A stretch of 64,000 nucleotides of DNA from CAZWZG01 sp964638245 (GTDB taxonomy: Bacteria; Pseudomonadota; Alphaproteobacteria; Rhodobacterales; Rhodobacteraceae). The first letter of the stretch is position 1, and every line of letters starts with the position of its first letter. Positions 52,005-61,063 of the stretch are shown here, in pieces. The notes beneath the pieces are model-generated. The model was not told the DNA's origin, searched no databases, and saw only the letters and a list, made by a program, of their open reading frames with translations. A program made the translations under genes and the position numbers. The stretch spans positions 1-64,000 of the forward strand of contig CAZWZG010000002.1 of the NCBI GenBank assembly GCA_964638245.1, given 5' to 3'.

Positions 52005-52688
52005 TTATTCGCCAAGGGCAATGCGCCGACAAAGGCGAAATCGGCCGTCTTCGCCTTCTCTGAAAAGCGATATCGCATCGATCGCAAAGGGTTCGGGTAT
52101 TGCAGGCTCAAACAAGCTCTGCAGAGCCGGTAGGAGGGTTTCTCGCACGTTGGGCGCAACGGTTCCGGTCAACGTCATATGGAACCGGAACGCGTCCATG
52201 ACAAAGGGATAGCCCCATTTTAGCAGCAATTCGTCCTGTCGCGGAGACAGGCCCGCAGCGCGCCGACGAGCAAGGTCAGTTTCGGACAAAGGCGCGCGGA
52301 AGATGTCGAACTCCTCGACGATACTGGCCGCCAGCGCAGCCAGTTCCGTCGTATCGCCATCAGGCGATAGAGCCAAAAACTCCCCAAGGACCGCGACGCT
52401 CATGCGCGGAACTTCAACTGTTTCCCTATGCGTTGCAAAGGCTTCAACCGCGGCGATGAGGTCTGCTTCCGACTTTCCCGCGGCAAGGTGAAAGGGCGCC
52501 TTCAGCGTTCCGTGAAATCCGTACTTTCGGGGCGTCGATGTGACTGCATCGATCTCGATCGGAAACTGCGGCCAGTGAGGTCGTGCGACGGGTTTTCCAA
52601 GGTCGCTGTCCCAGCCAAGCCATTGGGCGCCCAAGGTCTGTAGCGGACCCGGCGGCGGTGTGAAATAAAGAGCGTAACGGGTGGGCAT
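52005..52688 (-). CDS. DUF1045 2H-phosphoesterase linked to phosphonate use
   Basis: A 227-residue protein with the two H-x-T motifs of the 2H phosphoesterase superfamily: FHGTLK (about residue 60) and FHMTLT (about 169). DUF1045 members are found in phosphonate (C-P lyase) gene sets, where some hydrolyse cyclic ribose phosphates as PhnP does. It is divergent from phnM (33 bases between starts), which supports that role. The rest of the phn set is not in the window. Confidence 0.87.
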   Translation of the reverse strand: MPTRYALYFTPPPGPLQTLGAQWLGWDSDLGKPVARPHWPQFPIEIDAVTSTPRKYGFHGTLKAPFHLAAGKSEADLIAAVEAFATHRETVEVPRMSVAVLGEFLALSPDGDTTELAALAASIVEEFDIFRAPLSETDLARRRAAGLSPRQDELLLKWGYPFVMDAFRFHMTLTGTVAPNVRETLLPALQSLFEPAIPEPFAIDAISLFREGEDGRFRLCRRIALGE

Positions 52689-52721
52689 GACGTGCGCGCC
52701 AAAAGAGAAACAACCAAGCCC

Positions 52722-53867
52722 ATGACACAGGAATTCATTCTTGCCAACGCGCGTATCGTGCTCGCCGAGCGCGTTGTCCCGGGATGGATTAGGGTGTCTA
52801 ACGGCCTGATCGCTGAGATTGGCGAGGGGTCGGACTGCCCAGCGGGCGCTGTCGATTGCTCAGGTGCCTATCTGGCGCCCGGGCTTGTCGAGCTGCACAC
52901 CGACAACCTTGAACGCCACATCACACCACGTCCGAAGGTCGATTGGCCCCACAAACCGGCGATCATTGCCCATGATGCCGAACTGGCGTCCACCGGGATC
53001 ACGACGGTTTTTGATGCGTTGCGTGTCGGCTCGATCCCCGGCGCCAAGTCTGAATACAAACGCTACGCGCGCCCTTTGGCGGACGAAATCCTGCAGTTGC
53101 GGGCGGCGGGCGCCTTGAAGATCAGCCATCACCTGCACCTGCGCGCTGAGATTTGTTCAGAGACGCTGATCGAAGAATTCGCGGAGTTCGGACCCGACGA
53201 TCGCGTGGGCATCGTCAGCCTGATGGATCACATGCCCGGCCAGCGTCAGTTTTCCGACATGGACAAGTACAGCGCGTATGTCATGCGCAAGTACGACATG
53301 ACCCTGAGCGATCTCGAAGAACACGTTGCGCATCTTTTTGACATTCACGAACGTCTCGGCGCGCGGCACGAAGCGACGGCAGTGTCAGAAGCGGCGCGAC
53401 TTGGGGCCACCCTGGCAAGCCACGATGACATGACCCAAGAACAGGTTGCGGTGAGCGCGGGGCACAACGTCGTAATGGCAGAGTTTCCAACGACCCTGTC
53501 AGCGGCACAAGCCTGCAAGGATGCTGGAATTTCGGTAATCATGGGGGCCCCGAATGTTGTCCGCGGTGGGTCGCATTCCGGCAATGTCTCGGCGTTGGAT
53601 CTCGCGCGTGATGGATTGCTGGACATTTTGTCCTCCGACTACGTGCCCTCTGCCCTCTTGCTTGCGGCCTGCCGCCTTGCGACGCTTTGGGACGACTTGC
53701 CGCGCGGGATCGGCACCGCGACGCGCGCACCCGCGATGGCGGCGGGGTTGCACGACCGTGGTGCTATCGGCGTGGGGCTTCGCGCGGATCTTATCCGTTT
53801 TGATTGGCAGCCTGACGAGGATCCCGTGATCTCGGCCGTTTGGTGCCACGGGCGGCAGGTCGCCTGA
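52722..53867 (+). CDS. phnM: Alpha-D-ribose 1-methylphosphonate 5-triphosphate diphosphatase
   Basis: A 381-residue amidohydrolase-fold enzyme of the C-P lyase pathway. It has the metal motif ELHTDNLERH (H59, D61), the PhnM block SLMDHMPGQRQF, and SHDDMTQEQV. It removes pyrophosphate from ribose methylphosphonate triphosphate before the C-P bond is cut. ATG 52722 is preceded by little Shine-Dalgarno signal. It stands alone on this strand; the core phnGHIJKL genes must be elsewhere if the pathway is complete. Confidence 0.92.
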   Translation: MTQEFILANARIVLAERVVPGWIRVSNGLIAEIGEGSDCPAGAVDCSGAYLAPGLVELHTDNLERHITPRPKVDWPHKPAIIAHDAELASTGITTVFDALRVGSIPGAKSEYKRYARPLADEILQLRAAGALKISHHLHLRAEICSETLIEEFAEFGPDDRVGIVSLMDHMPGQRQFSDMDKYSAYVMRKYDMTLSDLEEHVAHLFDIHERLGARHEATAVSEAARLGATLASHDDMTQEQVAVSAGHNVVMAEFPTTLSAAQACKDAGISVIMGAPNVVRGGSHSGNVSALDLARDGLLDILSSDYVPSALLLAACRLATLWDDLPRGIGTATRAPAMAAGLHDRGAIGVGLRADLIRFDWQPDEDPVISAVWCHGRQVA

Positions 53868-53965
53868 GACAAGCCGTTTCGCCGTCAACGCTGTGCATTG
53901 GACGCCAACGGTTTCGTTCATGTCGCGTTTACGCTTGACCCCGTGCTGCGACACTTTATCACGAA

Positions 53966-54140
53966 AGGGCCTCGGTTCCGGTGAAGGCCGGATGAAAAGG
54001 GAACGCGGTGCGCCTCGATAGGCCAATCCGCGGCTGCCCCCGCAACTGTAGGCGGCGAGCGACGGCTGATCATGCCACTGGGCCAATGCCCGGGAAGGCC
54101 AGCCCGAGCGTTGACCCGCAAGCCAGGAGACCTGCCGGCG
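53966..54140 (+). promoter_or_regulatory. Cobalamin (B12) riboswitch
   Basis: The conserved elements appear in order: GGTTCCGGTGAAGG, AAAAGGGAACGCGGTG, GGCTGCCCCCGCAACTGTA, the B12 box GCCACTGG, GGGAAGGC and CCCGCAAGCCAGGAGACC. This is the classical AdoCbl-binding fold. About 136 bases of expression platform follow before btuB. It would shut off the btuB operon when cobalamin is plentiful. Confidence 0.95.
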
Positions 54141-54276
54141 CGTTCACCCTTTCCGTCCGCGGGGTGCGGTTCGGAGGCGGTTATCCCGCAGCGGTGACGT
54201 TTCACCGTCTGGCGGGCGCGAACCCTCAGACAACATTGCTTGCCGTTACGACGGCTTTGGGTCTTTGGGGGACCAC

Positions 54277-56070
54277 ATGAAAAAACTGACGATATCCGCG
54301 CTTGCCCTGTTGGCAGGCTTACCCGCGATGGCACAAGACACGATGATCCTGGGCGAAGTGACGATTTTCTCGTCCCTGACGCCACAGGACGTGAACCGCA
54401 CCGGTGCCACGGTTGAGGTCATCACCGAAGAAGAGCTTCGCGAAACGGCCGTCCAATCGGTCTCCGACTACATTGCGCGTTTGCCAGGCGTGACGGTCGC
54501 CCAAAACGGCGGCTTCGGCAAACAGACGGCAGTTCGCGTCCGCGGGCTTGCCGGAGCTTATGTGGCGGTGCGCGTTGATGGCATTGATGTGAGCGATCCG
54601 TCGGCCACACAGTCGTTGTTCGACTTTGGCGGGTTGATGACATCGGACATTGCCCGGATCGAGATCCTGAAGGGCGGGCAATCCGCGCTCTATGGCTCTG
54701 AAGCGATTGCGGGTGTGATCAACATCACCACCACGGCCGCCGTTGAGGAAGGCCGCGCGATTTCGCTGGCGGCAGAGGTCGGAAGTTTCGGAACTGTCGC
54801 AGGTTCGATCGCGTTTTCAGAGGCCTATGAGCGCGGCTCGCTGGCCTTTACATACTCGCAAACCAGCACGGACGGCTTTTCGGCCCGCGACAGCGACACC
54901 GAAGAGGACGGCGGACGTGCCCGACGGCTGTCCTTTTCCGGCGAATATGAGGCAACCGACAGTGTAACGCTGGGCTTCACCGGTTTTGTCGGTGACAGCG
55001 AAACCGAGTTCGATAACTCGACCACCGACCCAACGGGCGAACAGTTCGTTGAGACGACTGGCCTGCGAGTGTTTGCCGAGGTCACCGGTGACCGCGTCGA
55101 CAGCACGTTCTCGGCCTCAACATTCGCAAATGACCGCTTCTTCCCGGGGGGCTTCACAGAGAATTTCCGGGGTGAGCGTAAGGAACTGTCCTATGTCGGC
55201 ACCACGCAATTCGGGGCAACCGATGTCAGCTTTGGCGCCGAATACTCTCGCGAAAGCTACACCTCAGACTTCGAAGCGGGCGATGCGACTGTTGCAAGCA
55301 TATTCGGTGAGGTTCTGTACGCACCGAACGAGGCGCTTGATCTGTCGTTCTCGCTGCGGGGGGACAAGCATTCGGAGTTCGAAGCCAGCCTGAATGCGCG
55401 CGCCGCATTGGCGTGGCGGGCTTCGCCTAACACGATTGTGCGGGCCGTGGCCAGCACAGGCACGCGGAACCCGTCGCTCTACGAACTCTTCGGGTTCTTT
55501 GGAAACCCAGACCTGACGCCGGAGACCAGCCGTACGCTTGAGGCAGGTGTCGAGCGCATTTTTGACGGTGGCGGGTTCGTCAAAGCGACGGCTTTCCGGA
55601 CCGATATCGAAGACCTGATCACTTATGATTTTCCGACAAATGCCTATGCACAGGTTGGTGGGGCGACCGAGACGTCCGGGATCGAATTGTCCGGTGCAAT
55701 GCCAATCAACGACTACGTCGATGTCTTTGGCAACTACACCTACACTCGGGCGCAAACCGATGGCGTCGACCTTGTGCGGGTACCAACGCATGAGTTGGCG
55801 CTTGGCGTGTCGGCGATGCTGAAAGAAGGGCTGACGGGGGAGCTTTCGTTGCGTCATGTCGCGGATTTCACGGACTTTGACGCTGTGACTTTTGCCCGAA
55901 AGGACATGGCAAACTTCACAGTCGTCAACGCGGCGCTAACCTACGAGATCGCGAACGGGCAAGAGGCCTATGTCCGGGTCGAAAACCTGTTTGATGAGGA
56001 TTATCAGACTGTTGATGGTTTCAACCAGCCGGGTCGCTCGATCTATGTCGGTTTTCGCGCGACTTTCTAA
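54277..56070 (+). CDS. btuB: TonB-dependent vitamin B12 receptor
   Basis: A 597-residue outer-membrane receptor with a signal peptide (about 1-20, ending AMAQ), a TonB-box-like segment (about 24-31), a plug domain (about 40-145, with RLPGVTVAQNGGFGKQTAVRV split around G, and RIEILKGGQSALYGSEAIAG) and a beta-barrel ending in VGFRATF with the terminal aromatic residue. The upstream cobalamin riboswitch fixes the likely substrate. It is first of a four-gene operon. Confidence 0.93.
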   Translation: MKKLTISALALLAGLPAMAQDTMILGEVTIFSSLTPQDVNRTGATVEVITEEELRETAVQSVSDYIARLPGVTVAQNGGFGKQTAVRVRGLAGAYVAVRVDGIDVSDPSATQSLFDFGGLMTSDIARIEILKGGQSALYGSEAIAGVINITTTAAVEEGRAISLAAEVGSFGTVAGSIAFSEAYERGSLAFTYSQTSTDGFSARDSDTEEDGGRARRLSFSGEYEATDSVTLGFTGFVGDSETEFDNSTTDPTGEQFVETTGLRVFAEVTGDRVDSTFSASTFANDRFFPGGFTENFRGERKELSYVGTTQFGATDVSFGAEYSRESYTSDFEAGDATVASIFGEVLYAPNEALDLSFSLRGDKHSEFEASLNARAALAWRASPNTIVRAVASTGTRNPSLYELFGFFGNPDLTPETSRTLEAGVERIFDGGGFVKATAFRTDIEDLITYDFPTNAYAQVGGATETSGIELSGAMPINDYVDVFGNYTYTRAQTDGVDLVRVPTHELALGVSAMLKEGLTGELSLRHVADFTDFDAVTFARKDMANFTVVNAALTYEIANGQEAYVRVENLFDEDYQTVDGFNQPGRSIYVGFRATF

Positions 56071-56875
56071 AGCCGCGCTATTGGCGCTGGCGATGCCGGG
56101 GGCTGCTGTTGCGGCCCCCGAGCGGATCGTTTCGATCAATCTTTGTACGGATCAGCTGACGATGCTTGTCGCAGATCCGTCGCAGATCGCATCCCTTTCG
56201 TTTCTGGCGACCGAGCCGCAAAGCTCTGCCATGGTCGAGCAGGCGGCCGCTTTTCCAGTGAACTACGGACGGGCTGAAGAAGTGTTTTTGATGGACCCGG
56301 ACCTCGTTCTGGCAGGGACATTCACTACCCCTGCCACGGTCACGATGCTCCGCGGTTTGGGGTTTCGCGTTGAACAGATCGATGCCGTCCGGGACGTGGA
56401 TGGCGTTGCCGATCGCTTACGCGAGATTGGCCGACTTGTAGGACAGGATGCGCGCGCAGAGGCGTTAGCCAAAGCCTACGAGGACGACCTTGCAACGCTG
56501 CGTGCGGATGTCCAGGAGCGCCCGCGTGCGGCGCTTTACTATGCGAACGGATACACATTGGGGGATAAGTCACTGGCCGGTCAGATCCTGTTGGCGGCGG
56601 GCTTTGACAACGTGGCGACGGAAGCCGGATTTTCGGGTGGTGTGATGCCGCTTGAGCTTTTGGTGACGTTGATGCCGGATCTTGTCGTGGAAGGTCAGCG
56701 ATATCCCGGCGCGTCGCGATCCGAGGCGATCCTTGACCATCCTGCTCTTGCCGCGCTGTCAGATGCGCGCCAGGGCGATACGATCTCGGACAGTGACTGG
56801 GTGTGCGGGACGCCTTTCGTACTACGGGCCGTGCGCGAACTGGCTGAACGGCGGCGGGCGTTGACGGGCGAGTGA
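56045..56875 (+). CDS. btuF: Cobalamin ABC transporter periplasmic-binding protein
   Basis: A 276-residue protein with a signal peptide (MSVFARLSKAALLALAMPGA, cut after AVA) and the helical-backbone binding fold of family 8 (RIVSINLCTDQLTMLVADP; EEVFLMDPDLVLAG; VMPLELLVTLMPDLVVEG). ATG 56045 lies inside the btuB end (26-base overlap). The permease and ATPase (btuC, btuD) are missing from the operon, so it must work with ones encoded elsewhere. Confidence 0.88.
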   Translation: MSVFARLSKAALLALAMPGAAVAAPERIVSINLCTDQLTMLVADPSQIASLSFLATEPQSSAMVEQAAAFPVNYGRAEEVFLMDPDLVLAGTFTTPATVTMLRGLGFRVEQIDAVRDVDGVADRLREIGRLVGQDARAEALAKAYEDDLATLRADVQERPRAALYYANGYTLGDKSLAGQILLAAGFDNVATEAGFSGGVMPLELLVTLMPDLVVEGQRYPGASRSEAILDHPALAALSDARQGDTISDSDWVCGTPFVLRAVRELAERRRALTGE

Positions 56876-56895
56876 CGGCCTGCCAGACGGGACGC

Positions 56896-57417
56896 ATGAC
56901 AGTCATTCTTTACATCGGTGGGGCACGGTCGGGCAAAAGCCGTCTGGCCGAGGCGCGCGCGCACTCGCTGTCAGATACGCCGGTCTACATCGCTACGGCC
57001 GAGGCCGGTGATGCAGAGATGGCGGAACGGATCACACGGCACCGCGCCGACAGGGGCGAAGGTTGGCGGGTCATCGAAGAACCCACGGACCTTGTGGGAG
57101 CACTGGCGAAAACGGCCGGGGACGTCCGATTGGTGGATTGTCTGACGCTTTGGCTGTCGAATGTGATGCTTGCGGAAAAAGACATCGACGCCGAGATGTC
57201 CGGGCTGCTCGATAGCCTGTCTTCGTCGACCGGACACGTCGTTCTGGTAAGCAATGAAGTCGGGCAAGGCATCGTTCCGGACAATGCATTGGCGCGCGCG
57301 TTTCGCGATCACGCTGGCCGGCTCAACCAGGCCGTTGCAGCGATTGCGGACGAAGTGGTCCTTGTCACCGCGGGCCTTCCCATGACGCTAAAGGCCGAGG
57401 CGCGCCATGACGGGTGA
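56896..57417 (+). CDS. cobU: Adenosylcobinamide kinase/guanylyltransferase
   Basis: A 173-residue enzyme that phosphorylates adenosylcobinamide and adds GMP during B12 salvage and synthesis (also named cobP). It has the P-loop GGARSGKS near the N-terminus, RITRHRADRGEGW with the GMP-accepting histidine, and LVDCLTLWLSNVM. A GTG at 56872 overlapping the btuF stop is an alternative start. It ends 11 bases inside the next gene. Confidence 0.92.
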   Translation: MTVILYIGGARSGKSRLAEARAHSLSDTPVYIATAEAGDAEMAERITRHRADRGEGWRVIEEPTDLVGALAKTAGDVRLVDCLTLWLSNVMLAEKDIDAEMSGLLDSLSSSTGHVVLVSNEVGQGIVPDNALARAFRDHAGRLNQAVAAIADEVVLVTAGLPMTLKAEARHDG

Positions 57418-58219
57418 GCTGATCCAGCTTGCTCTCATGCTGGCCGCAACGGGTGCGGTCGCCGGTGTCATGGCAGGCTTGTTCGGGATTGGCGGAGGCG
57501 CGATCCTTGTTCCCATGCTGTCGATAGCCTTTGCTTTGCAAGGGGTTGGCGAAGACCATATCGCGCATCTGAGCGTTGCGACCTCCATGGCGATCATCCT
57601 TCCCACGGCGATCCGGTCCTATCGCGCTCACCGCGGTCACGGAGCTGGGGATCCCGAGATCCTGAAGGCTTGGGTGTTCTGGGTGCCTGCTGGAGTGATT
57701 GCAGCGGCGCTTGTGCTGCGTTGGGTGCCAGGGGATGCGTTGCGCTTGATCTTTGCCGTCTTTGCGACGGTGATTGCGATCAAGATGTTGTTCAATCGCG
57801 CGTCCTGGAAGCTTGCCGATGACCTGCCAGGCAAGGGTGCGCGCAATGGCGTCGGCTTTGGAATCGGCGTCTTATCGACCTTCATGGGGATTGGTGGCGG
57901 CAACCTCAACAACCTGTTCATGACGCTCTATGGGCGGCCTTTGCATGAGGCTGTGGCCACCTCAGCGGGACTGGGTGCCATCATCGCCGTCCCTGCGGTG
58001 TTGGGTTACGTCGCGGCGGGGTGGGGCGTTGCGGGGTTGCCGGGTTTCACCCTGGGTTACATCCACTGGCTTGCGGTTCTTTTGGTCGCTCCGTTTTCAA
58101 TGCTGACCGCGCCGATTGGTGCGACACTGGCCCATCGGATGAGCGCGCGCGCACTTGAGATTGCATTCGGCGTGTTTCTTGTCGTTGTGGCCGCGCGGTT
58201 TTACGCACAGGCGTTCTAG
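57407..58219 (+). CDS. TauE/SafE-type permease in the B12 operon
   Basis: A 270-residue membrane protein with about eight helices and the paired family motifs GLFGIGGGAILVPML (about 25-39) and FMGIGGGNLNNLFMTLYG (about 160-178). TauE/SafE proteins move sulfite, sulfonates and other organic anions; placement after cobU under the riboswitch suggests a precursor or metal-linked role, but this is only inference. Its ATG overlaps cobU by 11 bases. Confidence 0.85.
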   Translation: MTGELIQLALMLAATGAVAGVMAGLFGIGGGAILVPMLSIAFALQGVGEDHIAHLSVATSMAIILPTAIRSYRAHRGHGAGDPEILKAWVFWVPAGVIAAALVLRWVPGDALRLIFAVFATVIAIKMLFNRASWKLADDLPGKGARNGVGFGIGVLSTFMGIGGGNLNNLFMTLYGRPLHEAVATSAGLGAIIAVPAVLGYVAAGWGVAGLPGFTLGYIHWLAVLLVAPFSMLTAPIGATLAHRMSARALEIAFGVFLVVVAARFYAQAF

Positions 58220-58229
58220 GCGAAACGCA

Positions 58230-58610
58230 TTACTCTGCCCGCGCGACCAGGGTTTCGCCCGCTTCATTGGTTAGGATTATGACCGGGCCTGAGACCTCGA
58301 CCAGCGTGGCACCTGAAAGGAAAGCAAAGAATGCGTCCTCTGCCGCCAAGTCGGGACAAGCGACCTTGGTGGCCATGATCGGGTCGATCTGGATCCACGG
58401 ATAGGGCGCATTCTGGGAGGCCGAGTAAGCGTTGCAAGGGCCGCGCCCCTGAACAAGGCCGGGTTCGGGAAACCGCACACTCGCCGTTGCCTCGAAGGGT
58501 TGTCCGGCCAGTTCGGTGACGACATAGGTCGCCTCGCGATCGGCATAGCCCGAGATCGTCTCGTCTGGCGCGGCCAATAGCGCCAGACCGGCTGCCATCA
58601 GCGCGATCAT
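58230..58610 (-). CDS. META-domain (HslJ-like) secreted protein
   Basis: A 126-residue protein with a short hydrophobic N-terminus (MIALMAAGLALLAA) and a META domain (about 25-125). The conserved GRGPCNAYSAS and MATKVACPDLAAEDAFFAFL carry the two cysteines expected to form a disulfide. HslJ/META proteins are linked to heat or antibiotic tolerance. It is coupled to the upstream reductase gene by a 4-base overlap. Confidence 0.83.
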   Translation of the reverse strand: MIALMAAGLALLAAPDETISGYADREATYVVTELAGQPFEATASVRFPEPGLVQGRGPCNAYSASQNAPYPWIQIDPIMATKVACPDLAAEDAFFAFLSGATLVEVSGPVIILTNEAGETLVARAE

Positions 58611-59611
58611 GCTTCGTTCAAAAAGCGGCCAGTGCGTAGCAACGCTTCCTTTGCGGGGACAAAATCGATGCCAAGCACCTTGCGGGCCTGACTGTTGTCG
58701 GGGTGCTCGACACGACCCAATGCTGGCAGGATCGCGCGGGCCCGTTTGTCAAAAAGCGCAAGGCCGCGCACCAACATGTTCGGCGCGGTCCGCGTGCTGG
58801 CGTTGCATCCCGGGAACGCCTCTTTGAAGGTCTTGCCGATCTCGGGCATGGTCATGCGCCCGCTGTGTAGGATGAAGCGCTTGCCGATGGCCTCTGGCAA
58901 CTCCATGGCGCGCAAATGTGCACGGCTGACGTCTTCGACATCAACGATGCCAAACCCAAGTTCGGGCAGGAACGGGTCCTTGCCCAAAAGGATGTTCTCG
59001 ATCACTTCGAGCGAGGTGCCGAAATGGATGTCCATCGGTGTGCCCGCAACGAGGACGGGGTTGATTGTGGACAGCTGCATCTCGGGATGCTTTTCGACGA
59101 AATCCCACGCGGCGCGTTCCGCTTTGGTCTTGGATAGCGCGTAGGGGCTCATCATCGGGTGGCCTTCTTCGGACCAGTTCGTTTCTGTGAACTTGCCTCC
59201 CTGGGTGTCGGTGGCGTAAATCGCCGCGACGGAGGACGTTAGAACGACACGGCTCACGCCTGCCTTTTGTGCCGCCCGCAGGGCCCGCAGGGTTCCATCC
59301 ACTGCTGGGCCAACAAGGGATTGTGGGTCATCGGGGTTTGTCATCGGGAAAGGTGAGGCGGTGTGCATGAGCGCATCCACGCCCTTCATGGCCGCGTCCC
59401 AGCCGTCATCCGAGGTCAGATCAAGCTCAACAAAACTAAGCCTATCAAGGAGGTCTGGCTCTGAAAGCTTGTCGCGCAGAGCATCCAGAACTTCGTTAGA
59501 ACGACCTTTGCTGCGCAGCGATCCGCGCACCATGTAGCCGTCTTCAAGAAGATCCAGGGCAATGCGCTTGGCGATGAAACCGGTCACTCCGGTCAAAAGC
59601 ACGGTCTTCAT
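58607..59611 (-). CDS. Extended SDR oxidoreductase (dihydroflavonol reductase-like)
   Basis: A 334-residue NAD(P)-dependent enzyme with the motif TGVTGFIAKRIA (about 7-18), the serine/tyrosine/lysine active site (VLTSSVAAIY; SPYALSKTKAE with Y and K four apart) and a DFR/aldehyde-reductase type C-terminal half. Likely to reduce a carbonyl compound; the substrate is unknown. First of a two-gene unit with the META protein. Confidence 0.88.
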   Translation of the reverse strand: MKTVLLTGVTGFIAKRIALDLLEDGYMVRGSLRSKGRSNEVLDALRDKLSEPDLLDRLSFVELDLTSDDGWDAAMKGVDALMHTASPFPMTNPDDPQSLVGPAVDGTLRALRAAQKAGVSRVVLTSSVAAIYATDTQGGKFTETNWSEEGHPMMSPYALSKTKAERAAWDFVEKHPEMQLSTINPVLVAGTPMDIHFGTSLEVIENILLGKDPFLPELGFGIVDVEDVSRAHLRAMELPEAIGKRFILHSGRMTMPEIGKTFKEAFPGCNASTRTAPNMLVRGLALFDKRARAILPALGRVEHPDNSQARKVLGIDFVPAKEALLRTGRFLNEA

Positions 59612-59813
59612 GTGAAGCCTCGTCTAGGGGGTTACGGGGCAGGTAATGGCGGGTCGCCCAAGATCAAGGTGTTGCGTGGCCTGAGCGCGTTTCTTGACGC
59701 CACGATCGGTTCGGAAATGCGGTCTGCTTTGCGTCGGACAAGCGTATGGCAAACGTATGGCACCACGCAGCGATGGCTTGGTGGTGAAGCGTTCGGTCAT
59801 CTTTGTTAACGCA
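59612..59813. other. Intergenic stretch with no clear element
   Basis: About 200 bases between two minus-strand genes. A short direct repeat CGTATGGCA occurs twice (near 59744 and 59756). I see no gene, terminator or clear promoter. Confidence 0.5.
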
Positions 59814-60746
59814 TCAAAGCTGAATGACCTTGCGCCCTTCAAGAAAGCCTTCGTCTTTTTTTGCCTCAGCTTTCAGGAAATCCCGGAATGCGCGTGTGGC
59901 GGGCAAATCCTCGCGCCCCGGACGGCAGACGATCCTGTAGTAGGCCGGTGTTCCAAGGACGACGTCAAAGGGGGCGACCAGCGCGCCACTGTCCAGCGCC
60001 TGTCGCGTCATGCTTGAACGACCAAGCACCACGCCAGCCCCGTCTTGCGCAGCATCAACGGCATGGTCAGCCTGCGTGAAGGACAAGCCCTTGGGTACGG
60101 ATTTGACCGGGTGTTCTGCTGCTGCGAACCAATGTGTCCAGTCGGGCGGCGGATCGAGAAACAGTATGCTCTCGTCGGTGATGAGTGTCTCGTTCAGAAG
60201 ATCGGCGGGCTCAGAGATGCGCTCGGCGATCTCAGGTTTCATCATGGGAAGGATGTAGTCTTCCATCAGGCGTTCGCGGAACAGACCCGCGTCGTCACCT
60301 TCGCCAAAGCGCACAGCAAGGTCGATGCCATCGCGGGCTAGGTCCAACTTGGCCAGCGTGGCGACAAAGCGTAGTTCGATTTCAGGATGGGCGCGGGCAA
60401 ACCGCCCCAGTGCGGGGGCCAGCCACTTGGCAGCAAATGCCGGACCGCACGTGACAGTCAGGCGGTTTTCGTCATCGGCGCGCTGGGCTTCGGCCCAGCC
60501 GGTGCGTAGCGCCATGAAGGCGTCGCGCGCATGGGGCGCCAACGCCTTGCCCTGCTCGGTCAGCTCCAGCGCACGGGGAAGTCGCTCGAACAGCTTTGCG
60601 CCAAGGTCGTCTTCAAGCCCCTTGATCTGAAAGCTGAGCGCGGCTGGCGTGACGTTCAGCTCGGCGGCCGCGTCCTTGAAGCTCAGCCGTCGGGCCGCGG
60701 CGTCAAACGCACGCAAGCCGGTAAGGGAAGGAAGGCGATCAGCCAT
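59814..60746 (-). CDS. LysR-family transcriptional regulator (GcvA-like)
   Basis: A 310-residue regulator with the LysR winged helix (about 6-65; LPSLTGLRAFDAAARRLSF, AAALSFQIKGLEDDLG) and a periplasmic-binding-type effector domain (about 95-300). The N-terminus is closest to the GcvA group, which includes regulators of glycine cleavage and of beta-lactamases. It is divergent from a 57-residue basic protein, the nearest candidate target. Confidence 0.9.
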   Translation of the reverse strand: MADRLPSLTGLRAFDAAARRLSFKDAAAELNVTPAALSFQIKGLEDDLGAKLFERLPRALELTEQGKALAPHARDAFMALRTGWAEAQRADDENRLTVTCGPAFAAKWLAPALGRFARAHPEIELRFVATLAKLDLARDGIDLAVRFGEGDDAGLFRERLMEDYILPMMKPEIAERISEPADLLNETLITDESILFLDPPPDWTHWFAAAEHPVKSVPKGLSFTQADHAVDAAQDGAGVVLGRSSMTRQALDSGALVAPFDVVLGTPAYYRIVCRPGREDLPATRAFRDFLKAEAKKDEGFLEGRKVIQL

Positions 60747-60865
60747 CGGTTAAGTTTTTCTTGTCTGAAGCGTCGAAACATCTCGTTTGTAAAACTTATG
60801 ACGCAAGCGCATTTATACGTCAACGAAGCGGCAGAAACCGCATTCAACGCAAAAGGATCAAGACA

Positions 60866-61039
60866 ATGACAAAAGGTAAATTTGAGCAACCCAGCGATGC
60901 GCAGATCAAGGCCGCCATGGAGCGGAGCCGTCAATTGCGCAGTGATGCGATTGCCGAAATGGGATCGAGCTTTTGGGCGCGCATGTTTGGTGGTGCACCC
61001 AAGCGGAGCCACCTGCCGGGCAAAACGGCGGATTGCTAA
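60866..61039 (+). CDS. Small protein divergent from the LysR regulator
   Basis: A 57-residue protein: polar helix (PSDAQIKAAMERSRQLRSDA) followed by an amphipathic segment with aromatic and basic residues (SSFWARMFGGAPKRS). It is like the short RSP_7527-type/DUF1127-like proteins of Rhodobacteraceae, some of which bind RNA, but the match is loose. AAAAGGA lies before ATG 60866. Probably controlled by the divergent LysR protein. Confidence 0.65.
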   Translation: MTKGKFEQPSDAQIKAAMERSRQLRSDAIAEMGSSFWARMFGGAPKRSHLPGKTADC

Positions 61040-61063
61040 CTGGGCGCGTCTGCCCGATTGCGC

